Source of the DNA: Atriophallophorus winterbourni
Taxonomy: Eukaryota > Platyhelminthes > Trematoda > Plagiorchiida > Microphallidae
Length of the DNA stretch: 64,000 nucleotides
Reading direction: 5' to 3'
Assembly: GCA_013407085.1 (NCBI GenBank)
Contig: JACCGJ010000677.1
Coordinates: 1 to 64,000 of the forward strand
The translations under genes and the position numbers were made by a program. Each line of letters begins with the position of its first letter. Within the stretch, counting starts at the first letter, position 1. This document shows positions 13,665-25,100 of this stretch, in pieces. The notes under the pieces are model-generated. The model did no database searches. It saw nothing but the letters and a program-made list of their open reading frames with translations, and was not told where the DNA came from.

Positions 13665-16141
13665 CTATCGACCAGCAAAAGCACAGTAGGTGGAATGACT
13701 TACCAGGGGAAATATCCGTTCACGAGCAGATGGATTGCTGATCAATTCACTCATGTTGTGTGCCACTAGAAATGAGATTAGGAAAACGGGGTGAAGATCA
13801 AAGTTAGTTACGATGGCGGAAATGATGTCAAAAAAGAATACGACCGTTCAAATGTGCAAGCACAGACGCCAAATGGACGGACAAACATAAAAAATATCGG
13901 TGATATTCCGACAAACTAAGATTACGTGTTTTCACACAAACAGATACCAAAATCTCAGATGGTGTCATAGAGAAAGTGACATGGTCACACACTTCACAGG
14001 GTACTTCATGACCATGTTTGATGGGTGAGTGGGGGTATTCAACCCCAGATCACTGTCGGTACGGCGCACGTCACGAGAAAGAGTGGAGTTCACAACATGT
14101 CATATAAACAGTGCGTTCCAAATCGCGTCCTTATAGCATTACCTTACTGAGAATGATTCTGAACCATGCCCGGTAGGATAAGTGTGCCCTAAGACGAAGC
14201 CCCAAAAATGCCGCTTATCCGATGACATGACATAGGAAAAACGACGCTCTATTAGTTTAAATATGCTACGTATTCCAACTGAGACACAAAATAAAATCAT
14301 GCGTAAATCAGCATTAGTTAATAGCCAAGAAAATGAAACAACATGAACAACAACTTACCCAGGAGCAGATCACATCCTTCCAGCAAGTCTGCTTCGACCA
14401 ATTCTCGAGCCAACACATCAGCCGAATCTAAATGGGAGCAAATGTGTTAACGAGTACAGTCGACCATTGTTTTCTAGAGAATGCTGGCATTAGATTAGCG
14501 CCACCGGTAGTGACGTGCATGCGGAAACATCCAGCAGTGTCATTACCATTTCTATTTCCTCATATCTGTCTATGCCTGGGTAACCTGGCAGTATTTTATC
14601 CCACAAGCGGTCTATGACTTTGCGGCGCCTTGACAAGGTCAGGATTGTGATTTCATACATAAAGATTAGCGCTTGAACATTCAACAACCGCACAGGTGTC
14701 ACCTTCAACATCCTCAGGGAGAACAATACATCGTTACAAAACCACCGTTACGAAATATTACCCAAAATCATGTACGTAAATATAAAAGTGCAAGCTCGGC
14801 GTTAGATAAACTGCTGAGCAGTCCGATATACCACGTGAGTATTGTGTAGATGCAGGGCTTATTGAATGGCAATGAATGCGACATGTGACGACTGTGCAAC
14901 GCATGATTTGACTTTTTTCCACAAATCGTTGGCAGCAGGAACTTGAGGAGCTACGAGATTGGAATAAGAGCAGGTGGAAAAACACAAGTCTGGGGCCAGG
15001 TCATCATCATCATCATCACAGACAACATGTACCGAAAGCTTAACTGCCACACAACCATCAAAAAATAAAATCCTAAAACATGGCGAAGGGTGGGACTTAA
15101 ATAGTTAGGGATTCCATGGAAGAGTAAGCACAAACAAACTGGGTAGAGGTGCCTACACCTCGAATAGAACATGCATTCAAACAAGTTTCGTGAACGAGTA
15201 GAGCGACATCAGCATGGGAGCTTCCTTGCGGCTTTCACTGCCATAACATCATAACAAGCTTTTAGCGTCACTCCGCTTGACAACATACACGGTTAAGCAA
15301 ACACTCCAAGAAGATGCTTAGTGCAAGACCGCTATTTCGGGACATATCTTGAAGCGTAACTAGCCATTGCGACGTCTGATCGCGGGTACAAAAGCCTGGA
15401 AGACGCGCTGCGCCGACTTTGGAAAGGTTACTAGTGGTCAGGTAATGGGCAAGAGTGTTACAAGAGAACGTAGAAAAATTGCATACTGCAGAGAGACTGT
15501 AGCAAGTTCTAACTTATGATCAGTTTTAGCTCATATATGGTTCCATATTCACGCACAAACAATTAGCGTATGTTTACACATTCTGATGTAGAGCAATGAA
15601 CCTATGAGGTCATTTAATTCTCACAGTTAAAATCAAACAACCTCGCAATAAAACCAACAACATAAACTGAGAAATCCAACGTAATAATTTAACTTTTAAG
15701 AGATATTTCGAAACGTTAAAGGACCGCTTTTACCTTGAACAAGATTCATACACACAGTGGTCGGGAGTTCGCGACTTATGTGTAGAGAAGTCGGCGGCAG
15801 TATATTATCTCGTCACTAACAGCAACATTGAACAGGTTCAATTAAAAACAAGAGATAGGAATGGAGCAAAGATACTGTTCCTTTGCCAGTCCCTCCAAAA
15901 CCCAGAGTGGATCACACTCACCTTTACCAGGTACGTAGTTGAAACTGATATCTTGTAACTCGTTGTTTTGGTTCGGGTTGCGTTTTCTCAGGGTAATTCG
16001 ATAGTTCGGAACAGTTGGCTGAAAAAAGGAAAAAAGCCGGAGCAATATGAGAGAGAGCGCGAAAATCCAGATGAGCGCAAACAGCACACGAAACCGGTAA
16101 AGCTGTCCGGGTCCACAGCTGCGGTGATCATCTCGGGTTTT

Positions 16142-16182
<41 letters not shown>

Positions 16183-19100
16183 TTATTATTATTATTATTA
16201 CCACTACTACTACGATGCTACTACTACTACTATTACTACTGCTACTACTACTACTATTATTATTACTACTACTACTACTACCATTACTACTACTGCTACT
16301 ACTACTACTATTACTACTACTACTGCTACTACTACTACTATTATTACTACTACTACTACTACTACTGCTACTACTATTATTACTACTACTATTACTATTA
16401 CTACTACTGCTACTACTACTACTATTATTATTATTATTACTACTACTATTACTATTACTACTACTGCTACTACTACTACTATTATTATTATTACTACTAC
16501 TGCTACTATTATTATTATTATTATTATTATTATTACTACTACTACTACTACTACTACTACGACTACTACTACTACTACTACTACGATGCTACGATTTCCC
16601 CGCATCACCGGGATCCATTAAGCATACAACGCGGAGTATCGAAGTTAGACGCATTTTATATAACATGCAACCACGACCGCAGGTAGTGGAGTATCAGGGA
16701 AATGACAGCACAAATCTGGATTCACGAAAATCGCCATAAGAATTCGAGGATTGAGTGTGTGCTGTGAGCGGCTCGATAGAAAAACGAAGACAGCAAACGG
16801 AACAGTAAAAGTCCAGAAACGGTACTCCAGCTTATTCGTTTCGTCGCAATAACAGTAACGAAAAGAGCCAAAATAATATAGCAAAGGGGATATCTCTGAA
16901 AAACTCACTTCACTCGGTTGGGTAGGAGTTTTGTCCTCCGTACTAGGACCTGGAACCTCCGGCATCGCGAATGCTGACGTCATTCCACCCACCGGTGTTA
17001 CAGGAGTGCACGCGGGAGCTGGTGGGAGAGATCCATTGCCTGAGAATCCTGCAGACGAGGATCCCGCTGCTAACGTACCCTCCGGGGCTTTAGGGATCGC
17101 AGTACTTGCCGATGGTCCAGAGGTACAGGGCCCCGCACCGGGTTCGGGTTCATCGCTATCGTCACTATTCGCAGGTCCTCCTTGTGAGCTACGGTTGATT
17201 GTATCAAAGTTCCATTCTGTGTTGTTTTCCTAGAGAATACAAGTCAAACACAGTTAACAAAAAATCCGAGAGCATGAGCTGAATATCAAGATTCGATCTC
17301 GTTACAGAAATTCCAAGACCGGTAACTGCCCAGAACCTATGGGACATGTGAGCCATTGACACCAGTAGATGAATCGACAGGTTACAACCGTAGGACGCCG
17401 TGTGCTAAGCCATGGATACCCACCCTGGAGGTTTTCCTGGAACTTCTAAATATTAAAAAAAGTTCGGAGCGAAGATTCGCTAGAATTACATAACTAATGT
17501 GCACTCCAGTGAAAATGGTCACAAGGCACCAATGCCTATAGGTACATTTACAATAGAAATTTAAAGGTTTCCAATTAGTGTTTTAGAATTGCCCGGTGGA
17601 TTAGCATGGACTTCTGGGTAATATTATCCCCGGACCGCGGAAATCTGGAAGTTTCAGGTCACAGTAATGTAATCGAAAAAGCATACAACCACAGCGTTTA
17701 ACCAAGAGTATAAACAAAGAGAAAGGTTGACAAAAATGAAATGGAAATAAAACGGAACAGCACAAAATATTGCATCGATGACCGGAATGTGAGAAATTTG
17801 GATACAGCTATGGCGACATAACCGCTACCCTGAAATCAACCATCAACAAGGTGTTAACGATCAATAAGGCACGTGCAAGCGAAAAAGTGCACATCTATGT
17901 GGGCTATCAAAATACATAACACGGTAAATTGCATGCTGTATCTATTCGACCGGTTGAAAAAGCGCCATTGTCAGTGGAAATCGGAAAACATTATGGAACA
18001 CAGAAAAAACACAATGAAAGGCAGCATTCGTGTAATACAGACAAAGTGTGGCACAGGCATAGACTGCACGTGGGCTAAGGTACTGACTGTCAGGTTGCTC
18101 AGGTCTTGACAGATAAAATAGAATAAAAATAGAAATGATAGTGAGACTCCAGCGTGTTTCATAAGCAGCTCAGTACATGTTGCAACTCATTTTAACACCG
18201 CGTTAGCTGTACAGTACACAAGTGCTACACGATTGAGCATCCGTGTTGCGATAAATTCGGGGCCGAGGTGAAACAAACGATAAGACGTCAAACTTTCAGT
18301 GCACGTTTGGCTTTGCCACGGAAATATGTGTTTAACTCAGATCCACCCCAAACCAAGATTTGCACCAACAATGATTGAGAAAGCAACTTCCACCGCCTAG
18401 TACCCCGTATAGCTTTACAATCAAAACGGAATCACGCCTATGAGGAGAGGGGTTTCTCGAACTAAGGCATTCACTGCGATGAACCGAAGGCGGCAAACCA
18501 GCCTCATTTATACGTGTAAGCGGCAGTGAAGAGTCACCACGGGTAAGTAAAGCAAGAATAGGTACAAACTGTCGCTAAAGGATTGCGTTGGGATGGAGCA
18601 TATGTTCATATTTGTGCCTACTCATCCGTGCTAAGCCCATCGAACTATTCACAAAGTTGATCACGACGGTCCATATTGGAAGCACTGGACTCGAGTTTCG
18701 CTCTTATTTGAGCTTATCTGCCACGCATATCCTCCTCCGATTCGGGTGGGATTCGAACCCCCGACCATCATCATTGTAGTCCCACGTCTTACAACCTGGG
18801 TTACCGTCTACCGTTTGACCGATCGCAATTAAGCGTTTATGAACTGTTCTCCAGTATATGTTCATGTTCATTCGAATGTGTCCAATTATTCGGCTCCAAT
18901 AACATCTTTAACAGGATGCATTAAAACAACCAATCACGGTGAGCCGGAGTCACATGATTTTCCGTCAAGGCTGTACCGGTGATTCGATTAGCATCACGTG
19001 AATGTATTTCCGACTTGTCTAGAAGGCTCGTCAATTCTAAGCGATTTAAACTTGAGTGATATTGCAAACACATCGAAATCTGAGAGTGAATTATCGCATT

Positions 19101-22100
19101 CCAGCGGTACAAGAGGCACATTTCCATAGTTTGACTGTCTAATTAAGGCGAATGCTGCATGCTAACAAAAAGATCGTTAATCCGCCGTTGATGTGCAAAT
19201 TCGAAGCGAAAGAGTTGTTCAATGGCACAGATTCTTAGCCTTGGCACACTAATCATACCAGGCAGTCAAACTTCAAGTTTGGCCATGGGGAACTCACGCG
19301 TAAAACGCTCACAGCGGCTTCAGCACAGTGCGGATGATTCAATAGTTAAACTGGGAGAATGATTGAAGCCTAGATCCACATTGAATTGCTAGCACTCAGT
19401 TTGCAAAGCCATACGCCAAGGATTAGCAACGAACCAGCAGTAAACGATGGTGATGATGAGACTATTTGAAAAGCGACCGTGGAGCTACACCCGTGAATCA
19501 CTTGAGCCGTCAAGCAAACGGGCCAAGAAAATTGATGGGTGTATAAACACCCAAGTCTGGAGTCACGCAATGCCACACGCTACAAGGCCGCGTTATATTG
19601 ACTGGTACTTGTGTGTGACTATCTCCTCCTGGAGGATGAGTCGGCTTTAATGAAGATTCTTGGGAATTTGGGTACAAAGCAGCGTCCCCAGCACCACTAG
19701 GCGTTTGTTCGAGTCAGCTTCCTCAAGCCTTTGCACAACCAAGTACGACCTACAAGGCAGCAGGGAGTTGCCAGAAAGAGGTGGTGTGCACCAACTAACC
19801 GTCTACCAGACTCTGTTCCAGGTTTTTCCTCAGGGTTTTCTCCCGAAGCCTTTCCCGCGATCGGGTATCCCGAAAGGCAGCGGAGGTTTAAAATCAGGGT
19901 TTTCCTTCCCTTAGATGAAATGCCTTCCCAGGGCACATCTGCCCGAAGCAAACTGGTTTTCAGGCGCCAGTCATTCGCCGCTTATCCTGTTCGTAGAAGC
20001 AGTTCTGCCGGACTGGTACACAGTAACTTCCTTGGTAACTGAGATATAGTTCGCGATAGATGCAGTTGGACACAGAACGACGTAAGTAAGACACGAGCGT
20101 TTGTTGGTGTGACGCTGAAACTCATGAAAACATGCATCACAGATGATGAAATATTAGTAATTAAACGTTTCTCCTATGATTCAATGGTTTTGGCGGCATT
20201 CCAGTTACAGAATCGTGACAATTTAGAAAAGAGACATTGAAATAGACGAAAATGGCATGGCCGCTAGGATTGAAAGACTGACCTTGACTTCTTGGCTCTC
20301 TTGAGTAGTGTCCTGTAGACGCGGGAGACGGGATACGGGAGGGGGGATTTCACCACCAAGCAGAACACGGCAAAGAAGATCGCGATCCTAGTAATAGAAA
20401 CAAATACACATAAACTGAGACGTAGAATAAATGTAATATACAATAGGATTGTCCGGCAAAAGGCAAATTAAACACACTGGACTATTTAGCTGTTGCTTAA
20501 ACTACCCGTAGCAACATTCTTGTTTTCAACGTGCGTTTCAGAGCGTGACCCAGGAGCACTCTGCATTTCTGCTATCAAACATCATGCATTATTGGCGAAA
20601 CCTATTAACAGTGCCTCCAAAGTGCGAGCACTGGAATTACCGGTCAAACAACTTACCACCTGAAACCTGATCGAATCGAGTTTAATTAATGATGCAGTGC
20701 GATTGTTCATACATGACGCTCGAATGTCCGTTAGTGTTAGCAGTAGGAATGGTTTGGGGATGCGTGAGAGAATCGGTAACGGGAACTATTATTTGACAGG
20801 CGATTTCCTACTTTGAACCTCTCACTGAAATTCGATAAATTGATCCAAAATTCGCATAGTCCAGGACCTATGCACGGATGTGCAATCGTACAGTACTTCT
20901 GTGCTGTGCGGCTAACACCGTGCTAAATTGATTGGCCATCGGTAGTGAGCTGTATGCTGAAACACGCTGGAGCCTCAGTATCTTTTTTCTTTTCCATATC
21001 TATCTAGGCCTGGGCAACCTGACAGTATCTTAGCCCACGTGCAGTCTATGACTGTACGGCACTTTGCCTGGATCAGGCTTGCGCTTTCATACCATACCGC
21101 ACAAGACTATTATAATATGCCACATGATGCACGGCAGTGAAAGTCGCATATTGAAAAATGTTGGTAGAGGCAGTCGAATGCAAGGTCACCTTAAATGACA
21201 GCGAGCAATGTGCATGAACGTCGACGTATCGCAATCGTTAAAGCAATGTATCGCACCACTAGTACTAAAACCACAACCATTAACATAGAGCTTCATGAAT
21301 GACCGATTACGAAATAACAGGCATTCCAAAAAGCCAAAAAAAACCGTTTTCCAGGCGAATGAAAAGTATTATCGTCAACGTACTTTAGCCTTGGCTTTTA
21401 TGTACGCGTGCCCGAGAAGCTCGCGTGCAGAGAGACGCAACGCCGGATCTTTAACCAAACACGATCGAGTGAACTTGCGAAACTTCTGCCCGTAATTGAT
21501 GTATTGATTGTGTACCGTGGCCACGGTGTCGATATCTGGAGGGTCTTGTTGCAGTGTGAGCATCAGGACCTGAGCAAAAGGGAAGGAAGACCAGTTTGAG
21601 GACACCGGGATGAGTGAAAGTACAGTGGTGCAATTGGCAGATGAAAAACTTAGGCGAAAACAGGATGCTCGAGAGTAATAGCATCGGACCGTCGGAATAC
21701 GATAATGTATTAATGAAATACGCTCTAATTAATTGGGTATTACCCCAGAGAAAATTCACGTGATCCGGGGCAAATCTTGAAGCTAAATGATGGATCCAAG
21801 AAGATCTTAACAAGGAAACGAGTATGGATGCCTATCGTTACCGGAATGAACGAAGATGGTGTTTGTGCTTTTATACCATACCATAGCATGGGCAACCTCT
21901 CTATGACTGTGTGACGCTTTGCCCGTATCGGACTTGTGATTTCATACACACATACATTAATCTGCCACATTTTGGTTTGGAGAGTGACAATCGAAAGCAA
22001 CAGTGGTGCAATTGGCAGATGAAAAACTTAGGCGAAAACAGGATGCTCGAGAGTAATAGCATCGGACCGTCGGAATACGATAATGTATTAATGAAATACG

Positions 22101-25100
22101 CTCTAATTAATTGGGTATTACCCCAGAGAAAATTCACGTGATCCGGGGCAAATCTTGAAGCTAAATGATGGATCCAAGAAGATCTTAACAAGGAAACGAG
22201 TATGGATGCCTATCGTTACCGGAATGAACGAAGATGGTGTTTCGTCTGACATGAAGGACGCATAAACAATCGGAATACTATAACCGTATGTATATATGAA
22301 ACCAAAAGATAGGAAACAGGCAAAGTGGATAAGATACTGCCTATAACCAATTGCGCGTGACCATTTTAGCAAATAAGCACACACTATTAATCAGTACTCG
22401 GGTTCGACATATTAGGGAGCCCAGCTTGAAATCGGGTCGATTGATAAATGAAAAACGCTAACCTTTACAAAATGAAAGCGGTTTTTTCAAAATCTGCAGC
22501 AGATATGCTAGGCATTCAGGTTATATTTTAATTGACCTAATACAATGCATCATCACGTATGGTATGGTATGAAAACACAAGCCTGATCCAGGCAAAGTGC
22601 CGCACAGTCAGAGACTGCACGTGGGCTAAGATACTGTCAGGTTGCCCAGGCCTAGACAGATATGAGGGGAAGAATAGAAATGGTAGTGAGACTCCAGTGT
22701 ATTTCAGCATGCAGCTCACTTCCGTTGGCCGATCAATTTAGCACGATGTTAGCCGCACAGCACAGAAATGTCGCACGATTGCACATCCGTGCATCATCAC
22801 GTGATTGAGGTTGATACAATAGAGGGTGTTATCAACAGGAATCATACATAGGCGTAACGAAATATATTTGAAGGTGGAACGAGGATTACCTTCATTGGTG
22901 CGTGCTTGGCATACGGAGCTTGTCCCGTGGCCATTTCGATGGTTGTGATGCCCAGGGACCAGATGTCCGCTTTTTGGTTATAGCCACGAGCCTGGGGTGT
23001 ATAAAACGATATTAATGATGAATTGATTGAAAGCAAAAGCCTGATTCAGGAAAAGTGCCGCAAAGTCGTAGACTGCATGTGGGCTAAGATTCTGTCAGGT
23101 TGCTTCAGTACGATACAACTTTGACAAATTAATGTTTGGACTAATTGAATAGGCATGGGTGCACACTATGCACTATGCAGATAACAACCTGCGAAGTTGA
23201 TTTGCCAAAGGTACTGAGAATTTTTGTCTTCTTGCGGAGCCTTTAAATCGACTGTGCACAAAATTAATTTCTCCACACATTTTCCCTGCTTTTTTCTTTA
23301 AATGTTGACGCTATCTGTGGGCCAAATGCATCATTTTTTCGTATCAACTGAAGCCAATTTTGGACGTGCAATTTTGGAGCGGATTACGAGATGCCGGGAA
23401 TTGTTGTGAAACTTTTGTCCCAAAACTTTTGGTTACGGCATTTGCTAATAATCTGGATCATATGGGGAAATTATCAATCAAGATGGACAAGAAGCATCGT
23501 TCAGGCGACAAATTGTAACTCGATGTCGGGACCTGTTTGTCAATTTTTTGGTGAAGTTATTGTAACTCCTGAAAATTCGTGTATATGAATAATACGATGG
23601 AGTGCAAGTGTTATTTTCGAATTATCTGGTATATTTGTTTAGACCTCGGCAACCTGACAGCATTTTAGCCCATGCGCAATTTCTGACGGTGCGGCACTGC
23701 CTGGAATTAGGATACATACATACATCATCATCATCATGAAGCACAAGTCTGGAGCCAAGCAAAGTGCCAAGCAATATGAAGCAGGAAAAGCAGATAAGCA
23801 AGCGCGTGGAAAAGGGAAAGCAGGCAAGCGGAATACGCAAAAGCAAATGCACAAAAAAGCAGCTTGTTTTTGTAGTTTCACTGCATGTGATTTTTTGTTT
23901 TTGTTTTTGTTTTTTTATGTAAAATAATACCGAATAAAAAATTATGACACAATAAAATACATACATACATACAACGTACACAATATGTAGCCATCAGCGC
24001 TTTAGGGTGGCTCTAATGCACATCTATGACAGAAGCAGATTGAAATCAAATCCTCTTAGATGAAAGCCACAAACAAGGCATTCGGAGAAAACCTTGATAA
24101 AATATTCCGCACAATCGCTAGTTCAACCGAGTCAACCACAGAACGAACAACACACACACACATCCTCATTATACTTGCAAAACGTGCTTAGCAGAACGGC
24201 GAACGCGCAAACGAGATCTACAACGAAAAACCCACCTGTTGCATTACTTCAGGTGCCATCCAACACGGAGTACCGACAAACGTGAACCGCCGCAAATCCA
24301 CACTGTCTGTTGCGGTGAGTGGCTGCGAGGCTAGGAAACCAGCGACACCGAAATCGGCTATTTGGATATATCCATCATCCTTTACCAAAAGGTTTCCGCA
24401 TTTTAGGTCCCTTGATGCGAGTTAGCAAGAAACGGGAATAAGGATGCGTTATAGGGTTAATCATTGGTTTCGCATAAAAGCGTCTCACAAGAATTACACG
24501 GAAAAGTTTTCATGACTAGAACTGTGCCGCCCCACGTAAGTATCGCAGCTATCAGATGTAATGAGTTGCAATCGCTCATTAAGTTTACAAATATGAAATG
24601 ACCTCATAAAATCTATTGCTATTCATTATTGGGTGTGGCGAAAATGTTGAGCAACAGCTGGTTTAGACTTGGAAATTCGCAACGTGACTCGATTAAGACA
24701 TACTACCTCATGTTTCTGCCATTTATGAATGCATGTAAGTAAGTATGTACGTATTTGTCTATCTCAAAAAAGTTGCACAAATATTTTGGTAAAACAAGGT
24801 ATTCAAGCTAGCGTCAGTCAATAAAACAACTACGTGGTCGCGAATGTGCCAGGTGGTAGATGGGCAAGTACAGTATGCAAGTGACACGGTAGTGGAAAAC
24901 TTACCGATGAACAAGTCCGTTCTCGTGAATATACGCGAGGCCACGCAACACGTCTCGGAGAATGGTGGCGATTGTGTTCTCATCAAACACCCCGGAAGTG
25001 ATGTCACGTTTCATTTGCGTGTATTTAATCACATCCAACAAGGAACCTGTGAACCCAATACGCTGAGTTAGGTCAAAAAGCTCAAAAATCAAAACAGGTA

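Noticed and set aside
15968..16739. Long open frames of 130-217 codons on both strands
   Set aside because: They are translations of the trinucleotide array and switch between homopolymers of Tyr/Leu/Thr and Ile/Val.
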